From: Streptomyces bacillaris | GTDB lineage: Bacteria > Actinomycetota > Actinomycetes > Streptomycetales > Streptomycetaceae | Length of the DNA: 64,000 nucleotides | NCBI RefSeq assembly: GCF_003268675.1 | Contig: NZ_CP029378.1 | Coordinates: 992,001 to 1,056,000, forward strand | Direction of reading: 5' to 3' | Shown here: positions 46,208 through 56,046 of the stretch, piece by piece | Position numbering within the stretch: the first letter of the stretch is position 1 | How the letters are laid out: every line of letters starts with the position of its first letter | Notes under the pieces: generated by a model | What the model was told of the DNA's origin: nothing | Seen by the model: the letters and a program-made list of their open reading frames with translations, nothing else | Database searches by the model: none | Program-made: the position numbers and the translations under genes

Positions 46208-49200
46208 ATGTTGTTCGGCACAGTGAAATCACGACCACGGAAGGTCGGCCGGCCAGGCCGGAGCCTTCTGGCGAGCGTTCTGGCCATGTTCGTGGCCGTT
46301 CCCATCGTCTACGCGCCGACCGCCGATGCCCGGCCGGGGGGTCTGGGCCGCCCCGAGGTCCAGGAGCAGCGGGTCAGCAAGGTGCGACCGGTCGACGGCC
46401 CGGGCGCGCAGAAAGCGCGGGCACAGGTGGCCGCCGATCTGGCGGCCAATTCGGTGCAGGCCCGCAGGGCCGAGGCCGAACAGCGAAAGGCCGTATGGCC
46501 CGAGCCCGGCAGCGCGAAGCTCACCCCGGGTGCCGTCAAACGGGCCGCGGGGAGTCTGCCGTTGACCCTGCGTTCGGCCCCGAGCAGGAAGAGCTCGGCC
46601 GACGTCGGCACAGCCACCGTGAACGTCCTGGACCAGAGGACCGCCGACCGTCTCGGCATCACCGGTGTGGTCATGACCGCCGAGGCCGAGACGGCGGGCA
46701 AGGGCGAGATAGCGGTCGACTACGGCGACTTCGCCTCCGCGGTGGGCGGCGGCTGGGCCGGACGACTGGAACTCGCGACGCTCCCCGCCTGCGCGCTGAC
46801 GACTCCGGAGAAGTCCGTCTGTCGTACGCGTACGCCCCTTCCATCGGCCAACGACACGCGCGAGCAGACCGTGTCCGCCGTCGTACCGCTGAGTGCCCCC
46901 TCCGATGGCGGCTCGCCGCGGTCTGCCTCCTCCGCCCCCGGCCCCACCGTTCTGGCCCTGGCAGCCCCTGGGGCCGGCACCGGGGAATCTCCCTCGGGCA
47001 GTGGTGACTACTCGGCCACCGACCTCTCCGAGTCCTCGTCGTGGTCGGCCGGCAGCAGTTCGGGGTCCTTCACCTGGTCGCACGACTTCCCCCTTCCCAC
47101 GCCCGCCGCCGGACCGGCGCCGACTCTGTCCCTCGGCTATGACTCGGGCAGTGTCGACGGCCGCACCGCCTCCACGAACAATCAGGGCAGCACGGTCGGC
47201 GAAGGATTCAGCAGCACCGAATCGTATGTGGAGCGCTCCTACGGGAGCTGCGACAAAGACGGGCAGGACGACGTCTTCGACCTCTGCTGGAAGTACGACA
47301 ACGCCCGGCTCGTCCTGAACGGCAAGTCCTCCACTCTGGTCAAGGACACCACATCGGGCAAGTGGCGGCTCCAGGGCGACGACGCATCGAAGGTCACCCG
47401 GTCCACCGGGGCCGACAACGGGGACGACGACGGCGAATACTGGACCGTGGTCACCGGTGACGGTTCCACGTATGTCTTCGGCCTGAACAAGCTGCCGGGT
47501 GCGGCTGCCCAGCGCACCCACTCCGTGTGGACCGCACCCGTCTTCGGCGACGACTCGGGCGAGCCCGGATACGACGAGGGCAACTCGTTCGCCGGTCGTT
47601 CACTGACGCAGGCGTGGCGGTGGAACCTCGACTACGTCCACGACACCCGTGGCAACGCGTCCACCTACTGGTACGCGGCCGAGGAGAACCACTACCGGAA
47701 GAACAAGTCGGCCAAGTCCGATGCTTCCTACGTCCGCGGCGGGTACCTCAGGGAGATCCAGTACGGCCTCCGCAAGGGGGCGCTGTTCACCGGCAACGCC
47801 GACGCCAAGGTCACCTTCGGCTACGCAGAGCGCTGCACGGTCTCCGACTGCTCCGAGCTGAAGAAGGAAACCGCGGAGAGATGGCCGGATGTCCCCTTCT
47901 ACGCCATCTGCTCGAACGGCTCCGGCGACTGTGACGCGCTGGCGCCGGCCTTCTTCACCCGCAAGCGCCTGACCTCCGTCAACACCTTCACCTGGTCGGC
48001 GGCGACGTCCTCGTACGATCCCGTCGACTCCTGGGCGCTGACCCAGAAGTATCTCGACGGGGGCGACATCGGTGATACGACCGACCATGTGCTGACGCTC
48101 CAGTCACTCCGGCGGACCGCCAAGGCCGGTTCCACCCCCGTCGTCATGGACCCCATCACCTTCACCTACCACATGCGCCCCAACCGGGTGGACGGTACGG
48201 ACGACATCCTGCCGCTGACCCGGCCCCGGATATCGACGATCACGTCGGAGACCGGTGCCATCTCCACCGTCACGATGTCCGCTCCCGAGTGTGTGCGGAG
48301 CGAGGTGACCGGAGCCGCCGAGGACACCAACACCCGTAGCTGCTTCCCGCAGTTCTGGAACATCAACGGTTCCTCCACCGCCTCCGTGGACTGGTTCCAC
48401 AAGTACCGGGTACTCGCCGTGGTCACCTCCGACCCGTCCGGGCACAACGACGTCCTGGAGCAGGAGTTCGCGTACAGCGGCGCAGCCTGGCACTACAACG
48501 ACTCGCCCCTGACGCCCAAGGAGGAACGGACCTGGTCCGACTGGCGCGGCTACCGCCAGGTGACCGTCTACAAGGGAGCCAAGGACACCACCCGTTCCCG
48601 GACCGTCTCCCTCTACCTCCAAGGCATGAACGGCGACGCCACGCGGTCCGGGCCCCCCAGGTCCGTCAGCGTGCCCGGTCTGCCGGTCCCGGGCCTCACG
48701 GTCCCCTCCATCACCGACGACGCCGACTACGGAGGCCAGCTCCGCCAGCAGATCACGTACTCCGGTGCCACGGCGATCGGGGCCGTGGTCAACGAGCCCT
48801 GGGCGCAGGAGACGGCCCGGCAGAAGGTGCCGGGCGCCGGGGACCATGTCGCACGTTATGTGCGGACCCGGAAGACCACCACCCACACGTACCTGACCGT
48901 GCCGAAGTCCTGGCGCTCCCGTACGGTCACGACCGATCATGACGACCACGGGATGCCGTACCAGGTCCAGGACAGCGGTGACGACGCCAGATCCGGCGAC
49001 GAGACCTGCACCCGTACCTGGTACGCGCGGAACGCGGACGCCGGTATCACCACTCTGCCGTCCCGGGTCAGGACCGTCGGCAGGACCTGCTCGGTGACCG
49101 ATGCCGCGCTGAATCTGCCGGCCACCTCGGCACAGCGCGGTGATGTCCTCTCGGACACCGCGCTCGCCTACGACGGCGCCACCTGGTCCGCCACCCAGAA

Positions 49201-52200
49201 GCCCACCGTGGGCCTCACCACCTGGAGCGGCCGCGCGGCCTCGTACAACGCGGCGGACCAGCCCTCGTGGCAGACCGTCTCCACCACGGGCTACGACGCG
49301 CTCGGCCGGGCCACCTCCTCCACCGACGCGGCCCAGCACACGACGAGGACGGATTACGTTCCGGCGCAGGGCGGTCCGGTGACGCGCACCGATGTCACCA
49401 ACGCCAAGGGCCACAAGACCATCACTTTCTTCGACACCCGGCGCAATCTGCCGTTGCGGACGTTCGACCCCAACGCCAAGAAGACGGAGGTCGCCTACGA
49501 CGCCGTGGGCCGCATGACCGAGGTCTGGCTGCCGAACCGCAACCGTGCTGCTGGCTACAGCCCGAACCAGAAGTTCGGCTACCGCCTGAGCAGGACCGAC
49601 GCGTCGGCGGTCTCCACCTCGGTGCTCAACAAGGACGGCACCACTTACCAGACCACGTACGCGATCTACGACTCCCTGCTGCGTCCGCTCCAGAAGCAGT
49701 CGCCCACTCCGCAGGGGGGCCGACTGCTCACCGACACCCGTTACGACTCTCGGGGCCTGGCTTACGAGACGCATGCGGACATCTTCGACAGCAAGAACCT
49801 GCCCAACGGCACCTACACCCGGGCCGAGTACGGCGAGTCGCCCACCCAGACCGAAGTCGTCTTCGACGGCGCCGGCCGCGAGACATCGCGTTCGGTGTAC
49901 TTCTTCGGGGTCAAGCGCTGGACCACATCCACCCAGCACACCGGCGATTCCACGGCCACCTCGTCCCTAGCGGGCGGCAACGCGACCCGGGCGGTCGTCG
50001 ATGCCCGCGGGCTGACGGTGGAGACACGCTCGTACGCCGGTTCCTCCCCCAACGACGTCCAGTACGGCAGCGCCACCGGTGCCGCGTACACATCCGCGAG
50101 GACGGGCTACACGCTCGACGGCAAGGAGACCACGTTCACCGGGCCGGACAACTCCGTGTGGACCTACGGCTACGACCTCTTCGGCCGCCGCACCACGGTG
50201 AACGACCCGGACAAGAAGGACGCGGACAGCGAGTACAACGCGCTCGACCAGCTCACCAGGATCACCGACAGCAGGAAGGCGGCGGTCCTCACCGAGTACG
50301 ACGAGATCGGCCGGATCACCGCCACCTGGGCGGGCAGCAAGACGGATGCCAACCAGTTGACCGCGCACCGGTACGACGACGTGCTCAAGGGCAGTCCGTC
50401 TTCGTCCACCCGCTACGTCGGTGGCAAAGCCGGAAAGGCGTACGTCCGCGAGGTCGTCGCCTACGACAGTCTGGGCCGCGCCACGGGCACCCGGCTGAAG
50501 CTTCCCGCGAGCGACCCGCTGGTCGTGGCCGGGGCACCGGCCACGATCGACTTCTCGACCGCCTTCAACATCGACGGCTCGAAGGCGAACTCCACAGAAC
50601 CGGGGTTGGGCGGCCTTCCCTCCGAGGTTCTCACCTACGGCCACACGCCCCTCGGCGAGATCAAGTCGATCGTCGGCTCCACCGGGTATCTGCTCTCCGC
50701 CGACTACTCGGCCCTCGGCCAGGTGCAGCAGCTCGTGCTCGGCACCGCGAACACCGAGGCCCACAAGAAGGCCTACGTGACCAACACCTACGAGGAGGGA
50801 ACCGGCCGGCTGACCCGGAGCCATGTCACGGACCAGACGCATCCGTACATGCTCCAGGATCTCAACTACACCTTCAACGACGCCGGCAACGTGACGGCCA
50901 TATCCGACCCGACGACGCTGGGCGGAGCCGGCAAGGCCGAGACCCAGTGCTTCGCCTACGACGGTTTCCGACGTCTCACGGAGGCATGGACCCCCGCCTC
51001 ACAGAAGTGCGGCGATACCCGGAAGGCCGACAGCCTCTCCGGTCCCGCTCCGTACTGGACCGGCTATACCTACGACGACGCCGGTCAGCGCCGGACGGAG
51101 ACCCAGCACCGGACCACCGGTGATGTCACGACCACCTACTGCTACACCGACGCCCGCCCGCATCTGCTGACCGGGACCAGCACGCAGAACAACTGCGCGG
51201 CTCCGCAGCGCTCGTACACGTACGACGAGACGGGCAACACGCGCAGCCGGCCGGGTGCGTCCGGGACTCAGGACCTCAAGTGGGACAAGGAAGGCAGGCT
51301 GGAAAGCCTTTCGGAGGGGGCCAGGAGCACCGACTACGTCTACGACGCCGACGGCAACCTGCTGATCCGCAGCGAGAAGAACGGCGAGCGCGTTCTGTAC
51401 GCCGGCGGGACAGAGCTGCATCTCAAGTCCGATGGAAAGTTCTGGGCCCAGCGCTTCTACGGGACGCAGCAGCTGACCGTCGCCATCCGCTCCAACGAGT
51501 CGGGCACCAACAAGCTCCAGTACCTGGCCGGTGACCGCCACGGAACCTCCTCCCTCGCCATCGCCTCCGACACCCAGGCGTTCACCAAGCGATACATGAC
51601 CGTCTTCGGTGCGGAACGCGCGGGAGCCATCGGCCTCTGGCCGGGAGACCGGGGTTTCCTGGGCAAGACGCACGACAGGTCCACCGGGCTGACGCATGTC
51701 GACGCTCGTGAGTACGATGCGGCGCTCGGCCGTTTCATCAGCGTCGACCCGCTGCTGGAGCCGGGCAAGCACCAGTCGCTCAACGGATACGGATACGCCG
51801 AGAACAATCCAGCGACCCTGTCCGACCCATCGGGGCTGGGCTCCTTCTCCTGCACCATGGGGGTGGACTGCAGCGCCGCGGTGGTAAAGGTCGAGTCCAC
51901 CGTGTCGCCGCCGCTCTACGGCGCCAGCAGCACGGGCCACTCGGGCACCGCGTGGAACTCCCCCCTCGGCTTCACGGGCAGCTCCGCCTCTCCCCTGCTG
52001 CCGTCCCCGCCGCCGCTGCTCATGGGGCCCGACCCCATCGAGCTGCAGTACACGGGGCCGATGAGCCCGGCACAGAAGATGCAGGCGCTCAAGCGGTATC
52101 TGGACAGCATTCCCGTACAGTCCGGCTCGCTGGTCCACAACGACCACGGCGGGGACGGGAAGGTCAAGAGCGACGGGCCCTGGAGCCTTGCGTATCGTTG

Positions 52201-52702
52201 GATGTGGGGGAGCGATTTCAGCAATCCGACCAACACCATCTCGGACGCGAAGTTCGACGGTGACGACAAGATGACGGAACTCGTCAGGAAGAGCTCCGGC
52301 ATGAAGGACGTCCGCGAGCAGGTCGTGAAGCAATTCACCGAGACGGGGAAAAAGAGCGGAAAAGACAAGTACAGCGTCACCAAGAACCGGGACGGGTCCG
52401 AAAAGAGCAAGGCCCAGATGGCCCAATCCTACGTGGCCGACTTCGGCGGACTCCTCATCGGCAAGGAGAGCCGTGAGGCCCAGGGAGTCCTGGGCTCCTA
52501 CGACGTCACGTACGACATCGTGAAAAGCAAGGGCAATGAATTCACCGTCGAGTACCGCGTGAGAACAGACATCGACAACGAGTCTTTCGTGCCGGGCCAC
52601 AGCCCGGGCCAGAAGATATTCAACTACCTTCCGCAGAAGATGGGCGGATACTTCGCGGGATACCGAGTGGATATCAGATGGTCCGAAACCATGTACAAGT
52701 AG
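46208..52702 (+). CDS. RHS/YD-repeat polymorphic toxin, secreted
   Basis: A 2164-residue exported protein. A long signal peptide (residues 1-42, SLLASVLAMFVAVPIVYAPTADA) is followed by a hydrophilic linker. A large shell has many YD/RHS repeats (YDALGRATSSTDAAQHTTRTDY, YDAVGRMTEVWLPNRN, YDLFGRRTTVNDPD). The RHS core ends REYDAALGRFISVDPLLE...GYGYAENNPATLSDPSGL near residue 1877. The last 287 residues (51839-52699) differ in composition, are richer in Lys and lower in GC, and hold an unrecognised toxin domain ending YRVDIRWSETMYK. The shell should enclose and deliver it. GTGGGGGA precedes the ATG at 46208. A lipoprotein gene follows after 6 bases. Confidence 0.9.
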   Translation: MLFGTVKSRPRKVGRPGRSLLASVLAMFVAVPIVYAPTADARPGGLGRPEVQEQRVSKVRPVDGPGAQKARAQVAADLAANSVQARRAEAEQRKAVWPEPGSAKLTPGAVKRAAGSLPLTLRSAPSRKSSADVGTATVNVLDQRTADRLGITGVVMTAEAETAGKGEIAVDYGDFASAVGGGWAGRLELATLPACALTTPEKSVCRTRTPLPSANDTREQTVSAVVPLSAPSDGGSPRSASSAPGPTVLALAAPGAGTGESPSGSGDYSATDLSESSSWSAGSSSGSFTWSHDFPLPTPAAGPAPTLSLGYDSGSVDGRTASTNNQGSTVGEGFSSTESYVERSYGSCDKDGQDDVFDLCWKYDNARLVLNGKSSTLVKDTTSGKWRLQGDDASKVTRSTGADNGDDDGEYWTVVTGDGSTYVFGLNKLPGAAAQRTHSVWTAPVFGDDSGEPGYDEGNSFAGRSLTQAWRWNLDYVHDTRGNASTYWYAAEENHYRKNKSAKSDASYVRGGYLREIQYGLRKGALFTGNADAKVTFGYAERCTVSDCSELKKETAERWPDVPFYAICSNGSGDCDALAPAFFTRKRLTSVNTFTWSAATSSYDPVDSWALTQKYLDGGDIGDTTDHVLTLQSLRRTAKAGSTPVVMDPITFTYHMRPNRVDGTDDILPLTRPRISTITSETGAISTVTMSAPECVRSEVTGAAEDTNTRSCFPQFWNINGSSTASVDWFHKYRVLAVVTSDPSGHNDVLEQEFAYSGAAWHYNDSPLTPKEERTWSDWRGYRQVTVYKGAKDTTRSRTVSLYLQGMNGDATRSGPPRSVSVPGLPVPGLTVPSITDDADYGGQLRQQITYSGATAIGAVVNEPWAQETARQKVPGAGDHVARYVRTRKTTTHTYLTVPKSWRSRTVTTDHDDHGMPYQVQDSGDDARSGDETCTRTWYARNADAGITTLPSRVRTVGRTCSVTDAALNLPATSAQRGDVLSDTALAYDGATWSATQKPTVGLTTWSGRAASYNAADQPSWQTVSTTGYDALGRATSSTDAAQHTTRTDYVPAQGGPVTRTDVTNAKGHKTITFFDTRRNLPLRTFDPNAKKTEVAYDAVGRMTEVWLPNRNRAAGYSPNQKFGYRLSRTDASAVSTSVLNKDGTTYQTTYAIYDSLLRPLQKQSPTPQGGRLLTDTRYDSRGLAYETHADIFDSKNLPNGTYTRAEYGESPTQTEVVFDGAGRETSRSVYFFGVKRWTTSTQHTGDSTATSSLAGGNATRAVVDARGLTVETRSYAGSSPNDVQYGSATGAAYTSARTGYTLDGKETTFTGPDNSVWTYGYDLFGRRTTVNDPDKKDADSEYNALDQLTRITDSRKAAVLTEYDEIGRITATWAGSKTDANQLTAHRYDDVLKGSPSSSTRYVGGKAGKAYVREVVAYDSLGRATGTRLKLPASDPLVVAGAPATIDFSTAFNIDGSKANSTEPGLGGLPSEVLTYGHTPLGEIKSIVGSTGYLLSADYSALGQVQQLVLGTANTEAHKKAYVTNTYEEGTGRLTRSHVTDQTHPYMLQDLNYTFNDAGNVTAISDPTTLGGAGKAETQCFAYDGFRRLTEAWTPASQKCGDTRKADSLSGPAPYWTGYTYDDAGQRRTETQHRTTGDVTTTYCYTDARPHLLTGTSTQNNCAAPQRSYTYDETGNTRSRPGASGTQDLKWDKEGRLESLSEGARSTDYVYDADGNLLIRSEKNGERVLYAGGTELHLKSDGKFWAQRFYGTQQLTVAIRSNESGTNKLQYLAGDRHGTSSLAIASDTQAFTKRYMTVFGAERAGAIGLWPGDRGFLGKTHDRSTGLTHVDAREYDAALGRFISVDPLLEPGKHQSLNGYGYAENNPATLSDPSGLGSFSCTMGVDCSAAVVKVESTVSPPLYGASSTGHSGTAWNSPLGFTGSSASPLLPSPPPLLMGPDPIELQYTGPMSPAQKMQALKRYLDSIPVQSGSLVHNDHGGDGKVKSDGPWSLAYRWMWGSDFSNPTNTISDAKFDGDDKMTELVRKSSGMKDVREQVVKQFTETGKKSGKDKYSVTKNRDGSEKSKAQMAQSYVADFGGLLIGKESREAQGVLGSYDVTYDIVKSKGNEFTVEYRVRTDIDNESFVPGHSPGQKIFNYLPQKMGGYFAGYRVDIRWSETMYK
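51839..52699 (+). other. C-terminal toxin region of the RHS protein
   Basis: After the DPSGL end of the RHS core come a Ser/Pro-rich linker (residues about 1890-1945) and a domain of roughly 210 residues. The DNA is visibly poorer in GC than the shell. No nuclease, deaminase, ADP-ribosyltransferase or peptidase motif is recognised. The last 90 residues look beta-rich (LGSYDVTYDIVKSKGNEFTVEYRVRTDID). Activity unknown. Confidence 0.6.
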
Positions 52703-52708
52703 ACGGAT

Positions 52709-53149
52709 GTGATCGTCGTGAATCGAAGTAGAGCACGCATGGCCAAGGCCGGACTGGCCGCCCTGCTCATCGTGGGCAGCGCGACCGGATGCAGCACCGG
52801 ACCGGACCGCACGATCGAACGGGCGCAGGTCGTCGGCGTGTGGAAAGCCGACGACGGCGGGCAGATCGAGTTCGCCTCCGACGGCCGGTTCGAGATGTCC
52901 GGAATCGCGCGAAGTGCAGTGGTCTTCAGCTTCAGCGAGCCTCCGCCGGGTGAGGGTCCCTTGTCCGGTTCCGGAACGTGGGAGCTGGAGAATCGGCGAA
53001 GCATCGAGGTGACGTACGAGAAGGGCGGTTCGTTCTCGTACGTCGAATCGGGCGAGATAGCCATCGCCGAAAGCGGGAAGAATCCGGCGCTCTACTTCTC
53101 GACGAACAGCGACAAGGGATACGGATACAGGATCAGCAAGGTCTCGTAG
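52709..53149 (+). CDS. Lipoprotein, candidate immunity protein
   Basis: A 146-residue lipoprotein. Its signal peptide ends in a lipobox-like GSATGCS (cysteine near residue 28), and the mature beta-rich domain (GVWKADDGGQIEFASDGRFEMSGI, then GSGTWELENRRSIEVTYEKGGSF) resembles lipocalin-like outer-face proteins. It starts 6 bases after the RHS toxin gene, the place where immunity genes lie. If so, it would block the toxin at the membrane, hinting that the toxin acts outside the cytoplasm or on the membrane. That role is inference. GTG 52709 is used; a later GTG is possible. Confidence 0.7.
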   Translation: MIVVNRSRARMAKAGLAALLIVGSATGCSTGPDRTIERAQVVGVWKADDGGQIEFASDGRFEMSGIARSAVVFSFSEPPPGEGPLSGSGTWELENRRSIEVTYEKGGSFSYVESGEIAIAESGKNPALYFSTNSDKGYGYRISKVS

Positions 53150-53165
53150 CCGTTCCACGTCGGGC

Positions 53166-53199
53166 AGGGCCGGTTCCGTCCTCGGGCGGGGCCGGCCCT
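53166..53199. terminator. Bidirectional terminator at the right edge of the toxin island
   Basis: An 8-bp stem (AGGGCCGG with CCGGCCCT) and 18-base loop lie between the lipoprotein gene and the convergent dihydropyrimidinase gene. Confidence 0.5.
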
Positions 53200-53224
53200 G
53201 ACGCGTGTGTGAGCCGTGCGCGGG

Positions 53225-54625
53225 TCAGCCCGCGTACTGGCAGGTGCCTCGCGGGAGGTAGGTGCCGTGACCGGTGCGGCCGGTGAACTTGCGGTGCTCG
53301 ATGACGGGTTCGCCGCGCGAGAGTACGGTCTCGACCTGGCCGGTGATCCGTTTGCCCTCGTACGCCGAGTAGTCGACGTTCATGTGGTGCGTCTCGGCGG
53401 AGAGGGTCTGCTCGGCGGCCGGGTCGTAGATGACGATGTCCGCGTCGGCGCCCGGGGCGATGGTGCCCTTCTTCGGGTAGAGGCCGAACATGCGGGCCGG
53501 GGAGGCGCAGGCGATCTCGATCCAGCGGCGGCGGGTGATGTGGCCGTCCACGACCGCCTGGTGGAGCAGGTCCATGCGGTGTTCGACGCCCGGCATACCG
53601 TTGGGGATCTTGGAGAAGTCGCCGCGGCCCATCTCCTTCTGGCCGGAGAAGCAGAAGGGGCAGTGGTCGGTGGAGACGACCTGGAGTTCGTTGTTCCGCA
53701 GGCCCCGCCAGAGCGCCTCCTGGTGCTCCTTGGGGCGCAGCGGGGTGGAGCAGACGTACTTGGCGCCCTCGAAGTCGGGCTCGGCCAGATTGTCGGTGGA
53801 GAGGAAGAGGTACTGGGGACAGGTCTCGCCGAAGACCGGGAGGCCCTTGTGGCGGGCGGCGGCGATCTCGGCCACCGCCTCGTCGGCGGAGACGTGGACG
53901 ACGTAGAGGGGTGAGCCCGCGACCCGGGCCAACTGGACGGCGCGGTGGGTGGCTTCGGCCTCCAGGGCGACCTTGCGGACGTCTCCGTGGTAGCGGGGGT
54001 CGGTGCGGCCGGCGGCGAGGGCCTGTTCGACCAGCACGTCGATGGCGATGCCGTTCTCGGCATGCATCATGATCAACCCGCCGTTGCCGGAGGCCTGTTG
54101 CATGGCGCGCAGGATCTGGCCGTCGTCGGAGTAGAAGACGCCCGGATACGCCATGAAGAGCTTGAAGGAGGTGACGCCCTCCGCGACCAGGCGGTCCATC
54201 TCCTTGAGCGAGGAGGGGTTCACGTCCGCGAGGATCATGTGGAAGCCGTAGTCGACGGCGCAGTTGCCGTCCGCCTTGGCGTACCAGGCGTCGAGCCCCT
54301 CGCGCAGGGACCTGCCCACGCTCTGGATCGCGAAGTCCACGATGGTGGTGGTCCCGCCCCAGGCGGCGGCCCGGGTGCCGGTCTCGAAGGTGTCGGCGGC
54401 GTAGGTCCCGCCGAACGGCATCTCCATGTGGGTGTGCGCGTCGACGCCCCCCGGGATGACGTACTTGCCGGTGGCGTCGATCCGGCGGTCGGCGGTCCAG
54501 GATCCGGCCGCGTCCGTGCCGTGGGCGGCGAGCGCGGCGATGCGCCCGCCCTCGACGAGGACGTCGGCGTGGATCTCGTCGGACGCGGTGATGACCAGGC
54601 CACCGTGGATGACGGTGCGGCTCAT
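53225..54625 (-). CDS. hydA: Dihydropyrimidinase/hydantoinase
   Basis: A 466-residue amidohydrolase that opens dihydrouracil or dihydrothymine (and hydantoins) to N-carbamoyl amino acids. Metal sites are complete: HTHMEM, the carboxylated lysine in SFKLFMAY, HAENG, HVSADE and STDHCPF. Substrate-loop stretches FSKIPNGMPGVEHRM and the N-terminal VIHGGLVITASDEIHADVLVEG are typical. ATG 54625 follows GGAGG by 5 bases. It lies downstream of the aminotransferase and beta-ureidopropionase genes on the same strand, after a 137-base gap holding imperfect CGTACGG repeats. Together they make a reductive pyrimidine-catabolism operon. Confidence 0.93.
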   Translation of the reverse strand: MSRTVIHGGLVITASDEIHADVLVEGGRIAALAAHGTDAAGSWTADRRIDATGKYVIPGGVDAHTHMEMPFGGTYAADTFETGTRAAAWGGTTTIVDFAIQSVGRSLREGLDAWYAKADGNCAVDYGFHMILADVNPSSLKEMDRLVAEGVTSFKLFMAYPGVFYSDDGQILRAMQQASGNGGLIMMHAENGIAIDVLVEQALAAGRTDPRYHGDVRKVALEAEATHRAVQLARVAGSPLYVVHVSADEAVAEIAAARHKGLPVFGETCPQYLFLSTDNLAEPDFEGAKYVCSTPLRPKEHQEALWRGLRNNELQVVSTDHCPFCFSGQKEMGRGDFSKIPNGMPGVEHRMDLLHQAVVDGHITRRRWIEIACASPARMFGLYPKKGTIAPGADADIVIYDPAAEQTLSAETHHMNVDYSAYEGKRITGQVETVLSRGEPVIEHRKFTGRTGHGTYLPRGTCQYAG

Positions 54626-54762
54626 GGGTACCTCCTCGCTGGGGCGGCACGGGGGTCCGGTCGCGTGGGCGAACGGCCCCCCGTACGCTGCCCGGTCGGC
54701 GCTCGTACGGTGCTCGGTACTCGGACCGCGGTCGTACGGCTCGGACTCTCGTCGTACGGTGT

Positions 54763-56046
54763 TCAGCCCGCGGCGCGCAGGGCGTCGGCCAGGATCGACG
54801 CGCCCTCCTCCGCCTCGGCGACGGTCAGGGTCAGGGGCGGGGCGATCCGCAGCACGCTGGTGTTGTGGCCGCCGCCCTTGCCGATGAGCAGGCCGCCCGC
54901 GCGCGCCGCCTCCAGGACGGCCGCGGCCGCCTCCGGGTCCGCCTCGTCGGTGCCGGGCTTCACCAGCTCGATACCGATCATCAGACCCCGGCCGCGCACC
55001 TCGCGTACGGCGTCGGAGGCGGCGGCGACCGACCGCAGCCGCTCGATGAGCAGACCGCCCACGCGCCGGGCGTTGCCCTGGAGGTCGTGCTCCAGGTGGT
55101 ACGCGAGGTTGGCGAGACCGGCCGCCATGGTGACGGGTGAACCGCCGAACGTGGAGATGGAGTTGGCGTCCAGGCAGTTCATCACCTCTGCCCGGGCGAC
55201 GACTCCGCCGATGGACATGCCGTTGCCGATGCCCTTGGCGAAGGTGAGGATGTCCGGCGGCCCGTTCTCGGCGTGCGCCTGCCACCCCCAGAAGTGTTCG
55301 CCGGTGCGGCCCCAGCCGGTCTGCACCTCGTCGGAGATCCACAACACCCCGTGCCGGTCCAGGACTTCGCGGAACGCGGCGAACAGCCCGTCGGGCGGTG
55401 AGGTGAAGCCCCCGACGCCCTGGATCGGTTCCGCGATGAGGGCCGCGGCCTCCCGGGTGTGGCCGAGGAGGTCCTCCAGATCGGCGACGCACGCCCGGAT
55501 GAACTGCGCGTCGCTCAACTCGGCGTACGGGCCCCGGGTGCGGACGCCCCCGTGGACGTACAGCGTCTGCAAGGGGGACAGACTCGTGGGCGACCAGGCG
55601 TGGTTGCCGGTGATGGAGACGGCCGAGAACGAGCGGCCGTGGTAGCTGTTGCGCATCGCCAGGATCTGGTTGGAGCGGCGGTACGCGGTGGCGAGCAGGA
55701 GGGCCGTGTCGTTGGCCTCGGTCCCCGACGTGGTGAAGAAGACCCGGGCGTCGGGGATGCCGGAGAGGTGGGCGATGCGCTCGGCCAGCTCCACCATCGG
55801 GCGGTTGAGGTAGAGGGTGGAGGAGTGGATGATCCGCCCGGCCTGTTCGGCGACCGCCTTGGTGACCTCGGGCAGGGCGTGGGCGGTCATGGTGGTGAGG
55901 ATGCCGCCGAAGAAGTCCAGGTAGCGGTTGCCGTCGGCGTCCCAGACGTACCGGCCCTCGCCGTGGGTGAGTTCGATGGGGTGGCGGTAGTAGAGGGCCA
56001 GCCACTCGGGGCTGACGGCGAGGTGGCGTTCGTACAGTCCGCTCAC
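54763..56046 (-). CDS. Class III omega-aminotransferase (AGXT2/beta-alanine type)
   Basis: A 427-residue PLP enzyme. Visible signs are the aminotransferase III signature LWISDEVQTGWGRTGEHFWGWQ, the Schiff-base lysine in DILTFAKGIGNG, and TTSGTEANDTALL. SYHGRSFSAVSITGNHAWSP is also typical of the alanine-glyoxylate/beta-alanine group. In this operon it would transfer the amino group of beta-alanine or beta-aminoisobutyrate made by the two other enzymes. The gene starts with GTG overlapping the end of the nitrilase-family gene (4-base overlap). Confidence 0.9.
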   Translation of the reverse strand: MSGLYERHLAVSPEWLALYYRHPIELTHGEGRYVWDADGNRYLDFFGGILTTMTAHALPEVTKAVAEQAGRIIHSSTLYLNRPMVELAERIAHLSGIPDARVFFTTSGTEANDTALLLATAYRRSNQILAMRNSYHGRSFSAVSITGNHAWSPTSLSPLQTLYVHGGVRTRGPYAELSDAQFIRACVADLEDLLGHTREAAALIAEPIQGVGGFTSPPDGLFAAFREVLDRHGVLWISDEVQTGWGRTGEHFWGWQAHAENGPPDILTFAKGIGNGMSIGGVVARAEVMNCLDANSISTFGGSPVTMAAGLANLAYHLEHDLQGNARRVGGLLIERLRSVAAASDAVREVRGRGLMIGIELVKPGTDEADPEAAAAVLEAARAGGLLIGKGGGHNTSVLRIAPPLTLTVAEAEEGASILADALRAAG

